Positions 50,016 through 60,209 of a stretch of DNA of 64,000 nt are shown here, in pieces. The notes under the pieces are model-generated. The model did no database searches and was not told where the DNA came from. It worked only from the letters and a program-made list of their open reading frames with translations. How positions within the stretch are numbered: position 1 is the first letter of the stretch; each line of letters starts with the position of its first letter. Both the position numbers and the translations under genes were made by a program. Origin of the DNA: Corallincola holothuriorum (lineage in GTDB: Bacteria; Pseudomonadota; Gammaproteobacteria; Enterobacterales; Neiellaceae); assembly GCF_003336225.1 (NCBI RefSeq), contig NZ_QPID01000004.1, positions 124,001 through 188,000 on the forward strand. The letters are read 5' to 3'.

Positions 50016-52052
50016 ATGATTAAAATAATTGGGTTACTTCTGGTGTTTTGTTGGACTTCGCTGGCCCAGGCCGCGCCATTAACATTGGAAGACCTAAGCA
50101 AAGTTCAACGGGTGGTTGAACAGGCGGCATCACCGGCGGGGAAAGAGATCGCTTATGTGCTGCAGGTACCGCGAACCGTCTATAAAGATGATGATGGCAA
50201 ACCCTATTACCACCTTTATATGACCGATGAAGCGGGCGTAAAGCGTCCCTTTATTACCGGCAAAGTGGTGGTCAAACGGCTGAAATGGTCAGCGGATGGT
50301 AAAACCCTCTATTTTCTGGCCAAACGCGGCGAGCAAAAATTTGTTTCCCTCTGGTCTATCCCTGTCGACGGTGGCGAGGCCCAGCCGCTGTATGAGCACA
50401 GCCGCAATATCAGTGAGTATGATATTTCACCTGACGGGCAGACGATCCTGTTTGTCGGGCGAGAGAAGAAACCGGGCAGTGATAAAAAGCTGAAAACCAA
50501 AGGCTTTAAGGCGCAGGTCTATGAGGAAGAACGCGAATTAGCGCGCTTGTGGAAGCTGGACCTGAACCAGGAAAAGCTCGAAGCGAGCATGATTGAGCGT
50601 CAGGACAATGTGCTGTTTGCCAAGTTCAGCCCTGATGGTAGCCGTTGGTTACTCAAAGTGTCACCCAATTCATCGATCGACGATATCTACATGAAGAGCA
50701 CCCTTAAGATCACTGATGATCAGGGCAAGCTGTTAGCGGCTATTGTGCACGAAGGCAAAATGGGTACGGCTGAGTGGTCTCCATCTGGCGAGCACCTGTT
50801 GTTTATTGGCTCTGAAAGCATTCATGATCCCGCCGATGGTCGTTTGTATCTCGCTGATGTGAAAGGCGGCAAGCCAGTAGAGTTGTTGCCTGACTATATG
50901 GGGCATGTCAAAGCAATTGGCTGGCTCACCGATAAGCAGGCGCTCTATGTTGGTCATGAAGGGGTGGAATCGACTCTGGGCATGGTCAATATCGATAGCC
51001 AACGTCAAAGTACGCTTATTCCTACTGGGAAAGCGATATTCCACCGTTTTTCTGTCAATGGTGATGGCCAGATCGCGCTGATTGGTGACACACCGGTTCA
51101 TCCCAATGAGCTTTACCTGAAAGCCGATGTCGCTTCTGATGTGGCACGATTGACCCAGAGCAATCCGTGGCTGGAAGAGGCGGAACTGGCCGAGCAAAAA
51201 GCCTTTACCTATAACGCTCGTGATGGTTTGCCATTGGGCGGTGTGCTGGTGTTGCCGCTGAACTATCAGGAAGGTGAACGCTACCCATTGATCATGTTTG
51301 TTCACGGCGGCCCTGAAGCACATATCTCTAATGGCTGGGTGAACCGATATTCGAATCCTGCACAGGTCGCCGCAGCCAAAGGGTATGTCAGTTTCTTCCC
51401 TAACTATCGTGGCAGCACGGGCAAAGGGGTGAAATTCTCCATGCTTGGGCAGAACGATTACGCCGGTAAAGAGTTTGATGATCTGGTTGATGCCAAGAAA
51501 GCGTTGGTTGCAGCAGGCTTAGTCGACAACGATAAAGCGGGCATTACCGGTGGCAGTTATGGCGGCTATGCCTCGGCATGGGGTGCTACGGCACAATCTG
51601 AACATTTTGCTGCCAGCGTGATGTTTGTTGGTGTGTCGGATCTGATCTCCAAGTTTGGTACCACAGATATTCCAAACGAGATGTATCTGGTACATGCCCG
51701 CAGCTGGCCGTGGGAACATTGGCAAGACATGCTGGAGCGTAGCCCGGTATATCACGCGCAAAAACACCGTACACCGCTACTTATCATGCATGGTAAAGAC
51801 GACCCTCGTGTCCATCCATCGCAGTCATTAGAGCTGTATCGGTATTTGAAAACCCTCAATAAAGCGCCTGTGCGGCTTGTCTGGTATCCGGGCGAAGGCC
51901 ACGGCAATCGTAAAGCGGCTGCACAGTATGATTACAGCCTGCGCTTAATGCGTTGGATGGATTTCTATCTGCAAGGCGAGGGCGACGGTAAAGCGATCCC
52001 ACCTCATGAGCTGCCCCATGCTGAAAGCCTAGATCAGGAGAATAGTAAGTGA
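50016..52052 (+). CDS. S9 family peptidase (prolyl oligopeptidase type), exported
   Basis: The 678-residue protein has a signal peptide (MIKIIGLLLVFCWTSLAQA), a beta-propeller part with WD40-like blades (EYDISPDGQTILFVG, LFAKFSPDGSRWLL), and a C-terminal alpha/beta hydrolase. The triad is Ser514 in GGSYGG, an Asp in HGKDDPRV near 595, and His629 in GEGHGNR. It is predicted to cleave peptides in the periplasm. The stop overlaps the next gene (GTGA). Confidence 0.93.
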   Translation: MIKIIGLLLVFCWTSLAQAAPLTLEDLSKVQRVVEQAASPAGKEIAYVLQVPRTVYKDDDGKPYYHLYMTDEAGVKRPFITGKVVVKRLKWSADGKTLYFLAKRGEQKFVSLWSIPVDGGEAQPLYEHSRNISEYDISPDGQTILFVGREKKPGSDKKLKTKGFKAQVYEEERELARLWKLDLNQEKLEASMIERQDNVLFAKFSPDGSRWLLKVSPNSSIDDIYMKSTLKITDDQGKLLAAIVHEGKMGTAEWSPSGEHLLFIGSESIHDPADGRLYLADVKGGKPVELLPDYMGHVKAIGWLTDKQALYVGHEGVESTLGMVNIDSQRQSTLIPTGKAIFHRFSVNGDGQIALIGDTPVHPNELYLKADVASDVARLTQSNPWLEEAELAEQKAFTYNARDGLPLGGVLVLPLNYQEGERYPLIMFVHGGPEAHISNGWVNRYSNPAQVAAAKGYVSFFPNYRGSTGKGVKFSMLGQNDYAGKEFDDLVDAKKALVAAGLVDNDKAGITGGSYGGYASAWGATAQSEHFAASVMFVGVSDLISKFGTTDIPNEMYLVHARSWPWEHWQDMLERSPVYHAQKHRTPLLIMHGKDDPRVHPSQSLELYRYLKTLNKAPVRLVWYPGEGHGNRKAAAQYDYSLRLMRWMDFYLQGEGDGKAIPPHELPHAESLDQENSK

Positions 52053-52504
52053 GCCTAATGGCTAGCTTAAAGGCCGCCGCGAGCCTTGTGCTCGCGGCGA
52101 TGCTGACCGGTTGCTGTTTAATCTCTGCATTTCCCGGTGGAGCAGGCGCCTGTGCGCGTGATGATTGGCAAGATCTCGTGGAAGATGGTCATTATGAGGA
52201 GGCGTTTTCCCAGCTTGATAGAGGCGCTATCGTGCATACCAACCTCTATAGCAACATGTTGGCCTACGACATTTTGAACGTGGTGGTGCATCGCGATGCG
52301 GTGAAACAGGATGAGCTGTTGTGCTCTCCCGTGCTAGCTAAGTATCCCAATTCGTTTTCCTGGACGATGCAGAGCTGTAAGTTACTACAAAGCTATCTGG
52401 CTAACGGCACGTTGGATCAGGAAATATTGCCAGTGTTAGAGCGCAGTTTTTCCAGAGACGATCAGTACGATTGGTGGTTGCCCGTATTAAAAAGCTTAGG
52501 TTGA
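52049..52504 (+). CDS. Hypothetical small lipoprotein
   Basis: The 151-residue protein has a lipoprotein signal with MLTGC. The GTG start overlaps the peptidase stop; an ATG three codons later is an alternative. No family was recognised. Coupling to the S9 peptidase suggests shared expression. Confidence 0.65.
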   Translation: MSLMASLKAAASLVLAAMLTGCCLISAFPGGAGACARDDWQDLVEDGHYEEAFSQLDRGAIVHTNLYSNMLAYDILNVVVHRDAVKQDELLCSPVLAKYPNSFSWTMQSCKLLQSYLANGTLDQEILPVLERSFSRDDQYDWWLPVLKSLG

Positions 52505-52539
52505 TGCCACTGGCATTGCTGTAAAAAAGGACAGATAAG

Positions 52540-52995
52540 ATGCAGATCTGGGTGGACGCCGATGCGTGTCCCAAAGTGATTAAAGAGATCCTTTATCGTG
52601 CGGCAGAGCGGGTAGAGCTGCCGCTGATATTGGTGAGTAATCAATACCTGCCAACGCCGCCGTCGCGTTTTATTCGCTCAGTGCAGGTAGAAAGTGGTTT
52701 TGATGTGGCAGACAACTACATTGTTGCGCAGCTGGATGAAGGGGACTTGGTGATCACCGCAGACATCCCGCTAGCGGCCGAAGTGATTGAAGCCAAGGCT
52801 CATGCCATTAATCCCCGCGGCGAGCGCTACACCGTCAACAATATTCGTCAACGTCTGAATATGCGTGATTTCATGGATCAGATCCGCAGCAGTGGCGTAC
52901 ACACGGGTGGGCCACCGCCGATGAACCAGGCGGATCGACAACAGTTTGCTAACGCCTTAGACAGCCTACTGCGCCAGATCATGCCAAAGCAATAG
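52540..52995 (+). CDS. yaiI: YaiI/YqxD family protein (DUF188)
   Basis: The 151-residue protein has the family's N-terminal [33 protein letters not shown] in the centre and [19 protein letters not shown] near the end. The fold is PIN-like, and the conserved Asp residues suggest metal binding or nuclease activity, which has not been established. AAAAAGGACAG precedes the ATG. Confidence 0.94.
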   Translation: MQIWVDADACPKVIKEILYRAAERVELPLILVSNQYLPTPPSRFIRSVQVESGFDVADNYIVAQLDEGDLVITADIPLAAEVIEAKAHAINPRGERYTVNNIRQRLNMRDFMDQIRSSGVHTGGPPPMNQADRQQFANALDSLLRQIMPKQ

Positions 52996-53049
52996 TGCGA
53001 GTCAGTGCACCTACAAAATCGATAAAACAGTAATTACAAGGGAATACCG

Positions 53050-53640
53050 ATGCCGTTTGTTCAGCCTTTGGCGCAAGATGCCAATCCCGAAGTGAAAGCC
53101 CTCGCCGAGTTTTTTAATGAAACACTGGGTTTTTGTCCCAACAGCGTACTGACCATGCAGCATCGGCCTGCCATTGCCAAAGCTTTCATTCAGCTGAACA
53201 TGGCGGTGATGGAAAACCAAGGCCGCGTTACCAGTGCGCTCAAACGGCTTATCGCGTATGTCTCCAGTCATGCCACGGGTTGTCGTTATTGTCAGGCGCA
53301 TACTATTCGTGCCGCAGAGCGTTATGGCGCAGACGATGCGCAGTTGCAACATATTTGGGAATACCGAACTCACCCCGCATTTAACGAGGCGGAACGCGCC
53401 GCGCTCGACTTAACCATCGCGGCATCAGCGGTACCTAATGCCGTTGATGAGGCCATTCAACAGCGTATGCACGAACACTGGGACGAAGGTGAGATCGTCG
53501 AGATCATGGGCGTTATTGCGCTGTTTGGTTATCTCAATCGTTGGAATGACAGTATGGCGACTACGCTGGAAGAGGGCGCAGTCATGTCCGGTGAACAACT
53601 GCTGGCGACCGACGGTTGGAGCAAAGGGAAGCATATTTGA
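53050..53640 (+). CDS. Carboxymuconolactone decarboxylase/AhpD-like family protein
   Basis: The 196-residue protein has the AhpD-type redox centre HATGCRYCQAHTIRAAER with a CxxC pair and nearby His. This suggests a peroxidase-related thiol activity more than decarboxylation. Its TGA overlaps the next gene's ATG (TGATG), so the two are coupled. Confidence 0.88.
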   Translation: MPFVQPLAQDANPEVKALAEFFNETLGFCPNSVLTMQHRPAIAKAFIQLNMAVMENQGRVTSALKRLIAYVSSHATGCRYCQAHTIRAAERYGADDAQLQHIWEYRTHPAFNEAERAALDLTIAASAVPNAVDEAIQQRMHEHWDEGEIVEIMGVIALFGYLNRWNDSMATTLEEGAVMSGEQLLATDGWSKGKHI

Positions 53641-54557
53641 TGGCTACACCTGCGACAGGTAGTGCGGTGACGGTTCCAGCCACCTTGCTGTTTGAACAAG
53701 GCACCATGTTATCGACCTTGGCGCGTATCGCCTTCCGTGCCATGCGCCCCGATAGCTGGCCGGCGGAAAACCCGCCGCAGTGGCCGGTCGTCGAACGTAT
53801 TTTGCCGCCCCCGAGTCAGCGTCTGGTTAACCATTACTGCCGCTGGTGTGGTGCCGATCCAGCCCGCTATGCTGACGACCTGCCGCCCCATCTGTTTACC
53901 CAATTTGCGCTGCCAGTGACGGCGGAACAGCTCAAACTGAGCCGTTACCCGTTGCATAAAGTGATCAATCGCGGTTGCAGTGTAAAAGTGTTTCACCAGA
54001 TCCCTCGCCATGTCGCCATTATCGTCCGCTCCGAAGTGATAGAGGTGAACGATGATGGTCAGCGTGCCAGTTTAAGGTTTCGCTTGACCATTGGCAGTAT
54101 GGAGCAGCCGAAAGCGGTGGAAGCGGAAATAGAAACGCTGTTTTTGTTAACTAAGCCCGACAAAAAGAAAAAGTCCTCTGTCACCGATAGTACGGCGGCG
54201 CCTAACTATCGCAGTGCCGGGCAGTGGCGTGCTGCCAGTAATGACGGCTGGCAATTCGGCCTGCTGACCGGTGATCTTAATCCTATCCACTGGTTAACCC
54301 CGCTGGCTGAGAAATCGCCGTTTAAAGGCAAAGTGCTCCATGGCTTCGGCAGCTTCGTGCGCAGTTACGAACAGCTGCAAAACCATCACCAGCAAGCTAT
54401 CCGTGAAATGTCGGTGCGGTTTAATCGACCGGTACCGCTACCCAGCGACGCGCTGACTGTTGAATATATTGCAGCGCCAAGCGCAGCAGAGTGCCAGTTT
54501 CGGTTAACGGATAAAGAGGGAACAGCGCTGCTGAGCGGGCATTATTGTTTGCTTTAA
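53640..54557 (+). CDS. MaoC-like hotdog-fold acyl dehydratase
   Basis: From ATG 53640 the protein is 305 residues. The C-terminal MaoC domain contains LLTGDLNPIHWLTPLAEK and FKGKVLHGFGSF, with the Asp/His pair of hydratase-type hotdog enzymes. The N-terminal half is a second, divergent hotdog-like region. It probably acts on an acyl-CoA or acyl-ACP substrate. The upstream extension to 53616 lies inside the preceding gene. The two genes overlap at TGATG. Confidence 0.85.
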   Translation: MATPATGSAVTVPATLLFEQGTMLSTLARIAFRAMRPDSWPAENPPQWPVVERILPPPSQRLVNHYCRWCGADPARYADDLPPHLFTQFALPVTAEQLKLSRYPLHKVINRGCSVKVFHQIPRHVAIIVRSEVIEVNDDGQRASLRFRLTIGSMEQPKAVEAEIETLFLLTKPDKKKKSSVTDSTAAPNYRSAGQWRAASNDGWQFGLLTGDLNPIHWLTPLAEKSPFKGKVLHGFGSFVRSYEQLQNHHQQAIREMSVRFNRPVPLPSDALTVEYIAAPSAAECQFRLTDKEGTALLSGHYCLL

Positions 54558-54840
54558 CGTTAGAGTTTTTATCGCCAGAGCTTAGCGCTTATTGAACAAT
54601 GGAATGGTCTCTTGAAATCAGTTTTTAGGCGGTAGGTGATCAGATTAAGGTTGATGGTGAATGAAACTAAGGTATATATCTCGCGATTTTTCCTTGAGTC
54701 TATTCGTTTAAATCTGCCAGATTTTTAATGTACTCAATAGTAGTTTTTGCTTATCTACCCGATGAGAAGTTGCTGTCGTTGACAGGTATTCTGAGTTCAA
54801 TATAGAGTTGCGCGATATAGGTAAAAAACCAAGGAAACCA

Positions 54841-55431
54841 ATGAATAAACTATTTGCTTGCGCTGCCATTTCTGTGGCTTTGGTGGCCCTTTCAGGGTGT
54901 GTGAATACGACTGGTAGCGCGTATGTGCCCTCAACAAATAATGTGATTCGATTACAAAACTTATTAGGTGAAAATGGTCAAGAAATACGCCTCGATAAGT
55001 TTACAGAAAGCGATGCCATAGGCGAGCTGGTTTGCAGGCTTGGTGCGCCTATTGAGCCGACACCTGGTAAAACGAATGCGCAGTATATATTTGATGCATT
55101 GCAAACAGAGCTGTTTATGGCGAATGTTTATGACGCTAAAAGCGCTGTTAAGGTTTCAGGGGAATTGTCAGCAATTGGCTTCTCATCTGTTTCCCCTGCT
55201 ACATGGAATATCAGTTTGAAAATGCGTTCTAACATGTCAGAAGGTTATGTAGTGCATACTCGTTATTCTTTTCAAACAAGCTATGACGGTAAAGAAGCCT
55301 GTCAGAATGTCGCGGATGCGTTTTCTCCAGCTGTTCAGCAGCTAATTAATGATGTGATTAGTCATCCTGGTTTTCCTGCTCTAGTTGGTCAAAATCAGGG
55401 TGATCAAAGTGCGGTACTGACGAAGAGTTAG
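54841..55431 (+). CDS. Hypothetical lipoprotein
   Basis: ATG 54841 directly follows AAGGAAACCA, giving 196 residues with lipobox ALSGC. The mature part is polar with two Cys (VCRLG and ACQNV) that could form a disulfide. I do not recognise a family. It stands alone between a 280-base spacer and a bidirectional terminator. Confidence 0.72.
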   Translation: MNKLFACAAISVALVALSGCVNTTGSAYVPSTNNVIRLQNLLGENGQEIRLDKFTESDAIGELVCRLGAPIEPTPGKTNAQYIFDALQTELFMANVYDAKSAVKVSGELSAIGFSSVSPATWNISLKMRSNMSEGYVVHTRYSFQTSYDGKEACQNVADAFSPAVQQLINDVISHPGFPALVGQNQGDQSAVLTKS

Positions 55432-55471
55432 TTTAAGGCGCTTGGTGGAAGCCAAAAAATCAGCCAACAAA

Positions 55472-55500
55472 AAGGGCGCCAATCGGCGCCCTTCGTTTTT
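55472..55500. terminator. Bidirectional Rho-independent terminator
   Basis: AAGGGCGCC / GGCGCCCTT with a four-base loop, an A-run on one side and T-run on the other. It serves the converging lipoprotein gene and asnS. Confidence 0.88.
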
Positions 55501-55515
55501 TATTATTTTTAATGC

Positions 55516-56919
55516 TTAGTATTCAGCGTTACGCGGTGAGCGTGGGAAGGCGATCACGTCACGTACGTTACCCATGCCGGTGACATAAGCGACCAAGCGC
55601 TCAAAGCCTAAACCGAAGCCAGCGTGAGGTACGGTGCCGTAGCGGCGTAGATCGCGATACCAGCTGTAATCGGCGGGATCTTGGTCTTCCATCTCAGCGA
55701 TACGGGCGTCGAGTACGTCAAGGCGCTCTTCACGCTGCGCGCCACCGATGATCTCACCGATACCCGGTGCCAATACGTCCATCGCCGCAACGGTCTTGCC
55801 GTCGTCATTTAGGCGCATGTAGAAGGCTTTAATATCTTTCGGGTAGTTCTTAACGATCACTGGTGCATCGAAGTGTTCTTCGGCCAGATAGCGTTCGTGC
55901 TCTGATGACATATCGATACCCCAAGAGACTGGGTATTCGAACTTCTTACCGCACTTCTCCAGGATCTCGATGGCGTCGGTGTAATCGATCTGTACGAAAT
56001 CAGCGTCAGCCAACTTCTGTAAACGCTCAATCGTGCCTTTGCTGATGCGTTGGTCAAAGAAGGCTAAGTCGTCAGCGCGTTCAGCCAATACTGCTTTGAA
56101 GACGTACTTGAGCATATCTTCTGCCAGCTTGGCGGCGTCATCTAAGTCGGCAAAAGCCACTTCCGGTTCTACCATCCAGAATTCAGCTAAGTGACGGCTG
56201 GTGTTTGAGTTCTCTGCGCGGAACGTTGGGCCAAAGGTGTATACCTTAGACATGGCACAGGCGTAGGTTTCTGCGTTGAGCTGACCCGATACGGTCAAAA
56301 AGGCCTCTTTGCCGAAGAAGTCTTTGTCGTAATCAACCGTGCCTTTGTCAGTACGTGGCAGATTTTCCATGTCCAGCGTAGATACGCGGAACATCTCACC
56401 GGCACCTTCACAGTCAGAAGCGGTAATGATTGGTGTGGCGATCCAGTTGTAACCCTGCTCATGGAAAAAGCGATGGATCGCTTGTGATAAACAGCTACGT
56501 ACACGGGTGACAGCACCCATCACGTTAGTGCGCGGACGCAGATGCGCATGCTCGCGCAGGTATTCGATGGTGTGGCGTTTGGCTGCCATCGGATAGGTGT
56601 CTGGATCTTCAACCCAGCCCATCACCTCAACGGCGGTGGCATTGAGCTCAAAATCCTGCCCCTTGGCGGGTGACTCAACCACTTCCCCGGTAATGGCAAC
56701 ACTGCAGCCGGTAGTGAGCTTGAGTACTTCGTTCTCGTAATTGTCCAAATTATTGGGCACGACCGCCTGCAAGGTATCGAAGCATGAGCCATCATGCAGT
56801 GCGATAAATGAGATACCGGCTTTGGAGTCACGGCGGGTGCGTACCCAACCTTTAACTACGACTTCCGAGCCTACGGAAAATTTGCCTTTGAGGACTTCAA
56901 CGAGTGACGCGTGCGCCAT
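55516..56919 (-). CDS. asnS: Asparaginyl-tRNA synthetase
   Basis: This class II synthetase charges tRNA-Asn. The 467-residue protein has an N-terminal OB-fold ([20 protein letters not shown]), motif 2 ([21 protein letters not shown] region) and motif 3 ([15 protein letters not shown]), ending in [12 protein letters not shown]. The length and ends match E. coli AsnS (466 residues). Confidence 0.97.
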   Translation of the reverse strand: MAHASLVEVLKGKFSVGSEVVVKGWVRTRRDSKAGISFIALHDGSCFDTLQAVVPNNLDNYENEVLKLTTGCSVAITGEVVESPAKGQDFELNATAVEVMGWVEDPDTYPMAAKRHTIEYLREHAHLRPRTNVMGAVTRVRSCLSQAIHRFFHEQGYNWIATPIITASDCEGAGEMFRVSTLDMENLPRTDKGTVDYDKDFFGKEAFLTVSGQLNAETYACAMSKVYTFGPTFRAENSNTSRHLAEFWMVEPEVAFADLDDAAKLAEDMLKYVFKAVLAERADDLAFFDQRISKGTIERLQKLADADFVQIDYTDAIEILEKCGKKFEYPVSWGIDMSSEHERYLAEEHFDAPVIVKNYPKDIKAFYMRLNDDGKTVAAMDVLAPGIGEIIGGAQREERLDVLDARIAEMEDQDPADYSWYRDLRRYGTVPHAGFGLGFERLVAYVTGMGNVRDVIAFPRSPRNAEY

Positions 56920-57139
56920 TGAACAGGTACTCCAGATTAGTCAGCTTTAGTCTGCAATTATTTGCGAACGCTCTATGTTACCCAGCCGTGATCACAACAC
57001 AAGCTTAATTAGCGTTGATCTGTTGATCAGGAATGGTTTTATCTGGCTGATGTGGCGCTAAATGGCATCACGGATCGGCTTGCCCCTACGTTCTCAGCGG
57101 CGTAACTTGGCTTTATTCGAGACCAAATGAAGAACCCTT

Positions 57140-57919
57140 ATGGCTGCGACAGCGTGTTTATCCCGCGAACTACGACTCTGTATTCTGGATGCCGATCACC
57201 TCTATCCGCAACTGCTTCCCAGCTATCACAGCTATGGTGCGATGTTTAATGGGCTACTCAGTGGCGCGGCGGCGTCACTGGAGATAGCTGTGCAGATCAG
57301 TATTTTTGATGTGCGCAGCGAACAGTTCCCCAAATCTTTGGATGACTATGATGGTTTTCTGATTACCGGTAGCAAAGCCGATGCGTTCGCTGATGATGCT
57401 TGGATTGTGCGGTTAAGGGCGTTCGCGTCGCAGTTGGTCAGTGAGAAGCGGCCAACAGTGGGGATCTGTTTTGGCCATCAACTGCTGGCCTTGGTGATCG
57501 GTGGCCAGGTGGGGCGTGCAGACAAAGGCTGGGGAGTCGGGTTGATGACGTATCAATGCGCTGCCGCCGAGGCTTGGCCACAACCGTTACAACAAGGACT
57601 TGCCCGCTTAGCCACGCCACAATTGCAGTTGCTGGCTAGTCATCGCGATCAGGTTAAATACTTGCCTGCAGATGCGATCCCACTGGCGGGTAATGAGTTT
57701 TGTCCAATCGCCGCCTTTAGCGTGGGGGAGCACCTGTTATGCTTTCAGGGCCATCCGGAGTTCAGCGCCGACTATCTGCTGGCCTTAATGACGCTGCGCC
57801 GAGAGATGGTGGGTGAAGTCAATTTTTGTAAGGCGGTTGCCGCGCAGCATCAAGCACATCAGGGCGAGCTAGTCGGTCAATGGTTGCTGGCATTTTTGGC
57901 GGCTTCTTGGTCAAAATAG
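57140..57919 (+). CDS. Class I glutamine amidotransferase domain protein
   Basis: The 259-residue protein is a stand-alone class I amidotransferase. The nucleophile Cys is in VGICFGHQLLALVIGG near residue 112, the oxyanion region in GFLITGSKAD, and the His-x-Glu in FQGHPEFSADYL near residue 205. Relatives include GMP synthase-like and gamma-glutamyl hydrolases. The acceptor substrate is unknown. It diverges from asnS. Confidence 0.88.
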   Translation: MAATACLSRELRLCILDADHLYPQLLPSYHSYGAMFNGLLSGAAASLEIAVQISIFDVRSEQFPKSLDDYDGFLITGSKADAFADDAWIVRLRAFASQLVSEKRPTVGICFGHQLLALVIGGQVGRADKGWGVGLMTYQCAAAEAWPQPLQQGLARLATPQLQLLASHRDQVKYLPADAIPLAGNEFCPIAAFSVGEHLLCFQGHPEFSADYLLALMTLRREMVGEVNFCKAVAAQHQAHQGELVGQWLLAFLAASWSK

Positions 57920-58055
57920 GCAGTGTTAGTGCCTTGGTTAGCAAAAAAATTTTAACTTTGCCGGATAGGTCATCGTATCTAAGGTCTAACACCATGTAAG
58001 ATACCGCGATTTTAAAATTTAGGTGTTCGTAGTTTTTGTGCAGCAGAACCACAAA

Positions 58056-58418
58056 ATGACCGAAGAAAGAAGAAAAGGCCCAGACATTTGGGCACGTATG
58101 GTGGGATGGGTGTCACTGGCCGGGTGGCTCACCTTCATTGGCGTATTGGTGTTAGTGCAATACGCCAAGCCAGAGATGAATAGCGGCCTGGTACGTTACC
58201 ATCAGATCGATATACGCACTGAATGGTTGCCACGCCTCAGCGATCTGATCTTTATGCTGCTGTGGGCGTGTTGCGGGCTTAGCATTATCTCTATGCTGTT
58301 TAATAAACGGCGGATGCGCCGGAAGACCGATACCAACCTATTTAACCTTATCTTATTGGGTTTGCTCTCCATCGTTGGCGTGTTACTGATGTTTCCTGTG
58401 GTGGTTAACGGCAACTAA
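58056..58418 (+). CDS. Conserved hypothetical membrane protein
   Basis: From MTEERRKGPDIWARMVGWVS the protein is 120 residues with three membrane helices (about 20-38, 65-88 and 98-118). The charged N-terminal segment faces the cytoplasm by the positive-inside rule. I do not recognise a function. An upstream frame to 58023 adds 11 residues without support. Confidence 0.72.
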   Translation: MTEERRKGPDIWARMVGWVSLAGWLTFIGVLVLVQYAKPEMNSGLVRYHQIDIRTEWLPRLSDLIFMLLWACCGLSIISMLFNKRRMRRKTDTNLFNLILLGLLSIVGVLLMFPVVVNGN

Positions 58419-58510
58419 CGGTGATCTTATCGTCGCGCAAAGCTGTTTAACGGGTGTGAACTTCATGGTCAGTCACTGATCTTATTCTGGCTCAATCAGG
58501 ATTGCATGGT

Positions 58511-58900
58511 GTGGAAAAGTCTGCCGCAAAAGTACTGTTAATCTACGATGGTGAATGCCCCGTTTGTCGACGCTACGCGCAAGCAGTTCGAGTGTCGCAA
58601 CAATTTGGCGGCCTGGAAACTCTCTCCGCCCGTGAACCCGACCCCCGTGTTGGCGAGATAATCGCGCAGGGCTATGATCTTGATGAAGGCATGGTGGTGC
58701 AGTTGGAAGGCGTTAATTACCACGGTGCCGATGCGCTTAACGTGATGGCGATGATCAGCACGCAAAAAGGCTGGTTTAACCGCTTCAACTTCTTTCTATT
58801 TAAATCCCCTAAACTCGCCAAGCTTTGCTACCCCATGATGCGCACAGGACGCAACCTGCTGTTGCGATTGTTAGGAGTGAAGAAGCTCGCTGATAGCTAA
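58511..58900 (+). CDS. Thiol-disulfide oxidoreductase, DCC family (DUF393)
   Basis: The protein has the family signature YDGECPVCRRY with the DxxCxxC-type active site near residue 15 and the RYAQAVR helix. GTG at 58511 is chosen because AGGA lies 10 bases upstream. A TTG at 58502 is an alternative, so the N-terminus is uncertain by three residues. Length is about 129 residues. The substrate is unknown. Confidence 0.8.
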   Translation: MEKSAAKVLLIYDGECPVCRRYAQAVRVSQQFGGLETLSAREPDPRVGEIIAQGYDLDEGMVVQLEGVNYHGADALNVMAMISTQKGWFNRFNFFLFKSPKLAKLCYPMMRTGRNLLLRLLGVKKLADS

Positions 58901-59067
58901 GCTAGTTATTAGTGCCAGTGATTGATATCGAACAAATGCTACTTCTTCGGTGTTGGTGATTAGACGCCTGCCGTCGGCATCATCAAACGGTTCATTGTCG
59001 TTGATCCTATATGAAGTGATTGAACTAGGGGTTCTCAAGTGATTTAATCAGCAACACATACAAATAA

Positions 59068-59640
59068 ATGGATTTATTTATGTCTACTCAATTACCTACC
59101 CACCTACAGCAGATCCAAGCATATGCGACAAAAGCAGGACTATTTTCCTATGCTCCGTGGATGAAAACGGCCTATCAAGAGTTAGGTCAGAGCGAAGTCG
59201 CCGGACCAAAAGCAAACCCAAAGATCATTCAGTATTTTTCTGCAGCAAAATTTTGGGGAACTGATGATTCAGGCGGTAAAAATGCTTGGTGTGCTTCATT
59301 CGTTGCTTGGGTAATGCAAAAGCACGGGTATACGCCAGTGAAGAACGCATTTAGAGCCAAGTCTTGGAAGGATTTTGGTAAAACGATTAACGCACCAGTG
59401 CAAGGTGCGATCGCAATAAAAAGTAGAGCTGGAGGCGGGCATGTCGGTTTTGTTGTCGGGCAAAGCGCTACCGGCAACAACCTTTTCATTTTAGGTGGAA
59501 ACCAAGGCAATAAAGTGAGTATCGCGAGATATCCCGCTAGCGTTTGGGAGACATTCGTTGTCCCAGCAACGTTTGATGAATCTTCAGGTCTGCTGCCCAT
59601 CTATACGTCCCCTGCAGTAGCTGCAAGCACAGAGGCATAA
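59068..59640 (+). CDS. TIGR02594-type amidase/CHAP-like protein, candidate antibacterial effector
   Basis: The 190-residue protein has an NlpC/CHAP-like core: the likely catalytic Cys in KNAWCASFVAWVMQKHG near residue 75 and His in GGGHVGFVVGQ near residue 130, followed by GGNQGNKVSIARYP. Proteins of this type include phage-like lysins and amidase effectors that cut peptidoglycan cross-links. It has no signal peptide, so it would need lysis or a secretion system to reach the cell wall. The next gene encodes an exported protein five bases later. ATG 59080 is an alternative start. Confidence 0.75.
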   Translation: MDLFMSTQLPTHLQQIQAYATKAGLFSYAPWMKTAYQELGQSEVAGPKANPKIIQYFSAAKFWGTDDSGGKNAWCASFVAWVMQKHGYTPVKNAFRAKSWKDFGKTINAPVQGAIAIKSRAGGGHVGFVVGQSATGNNLFILGGNQGNKVSIARYPASVWETFVVPATFDESSGLLPIYTSPAVAASTEA

Positions 59641-59645
59641 GCAAA

Positions 59646-60104
59646 ATGAAACATCGGTTGACGGCAAAAATATTCATCGTTGGTTTATTGTCATTAAGTC
59701 ATTTGGCATGTGCAAATCAGGAGGAAAATCAACGAGATTTTTTAACCGAATCTATTTTGCTGACGCCGTTCAGCGCAGTTGTGTCACATAAAAATGTGAC
59801 CCGACTGGCTTCAAACCCTAACGAGGGGGATCTATACATATTTAATGTAGAGGTTATTGAGCCTATCTCGGGGGAAGCCCATAAAGAGCTCAGCTATCGA
59901 ATGTTCGTAGAGTCAGGTGAAGACGTTATCCTTAATGAAGCGCCAGTCATAATTAGTCTTTGTGAAAGTAATGGTGATTATTATTGGCCAGGCGTTGGTG
60001 CCGAGTTTCCCGCGACTACAGCGCTAGTCAAAGCCGCGCATCAGGCGGCCAAAGCCAAATTGAAGCCTGATGGCATTGATAATAGTGAAAGCCACTGTGA
60101 TTAG
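59646..60104 (+). CDS. Exported hypothetical protein, candidate immunity partner
   Basis: The 152-residue protein has a signal peptide (LTAKIFIVGLLSLSHLACANQ) best cut after ACA. The rest is acidic and polar, with two more Cys near the end (SLCESN and SHCD). No family was recognised. It starts five bases after the amidase-like gene, the usual spacing of an effector-immunity pair. Periplasmic location suits protection from a peptidoglycan amidase. This role is inference from context. Confidence 0.6.
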   Translation: MKHRLTAKIFIVGLLSLSHLACANQEENQRDFLTESILLTPFSAVVSHKNVTRLASNPNEGDLYIFNVEVIEPISGEAHKELSYRMFVESGEDVILNEAPVIISLCESNGDYYWPGVGAEFPATTALVKAAHQAAKAKLKPDGIDNSESHCD

Positions 60105-60209
60105 GTATTAATGGCGTGTAGGAGGTTTTTTGACTCCGTTAGGATCTCGTTAGCAATGGGCCAGGGTTATTGGTTTACTGCGGCGTTATAGCTCCTCAAG
60201 GGCGAAACT

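Noticed and set aside
50733-51323. Minus-strand open frame of 196 residues opposite the S9 peptidase
   Set aside because: It overlaps conserved peptidase blades on plus and has no ribosome site.
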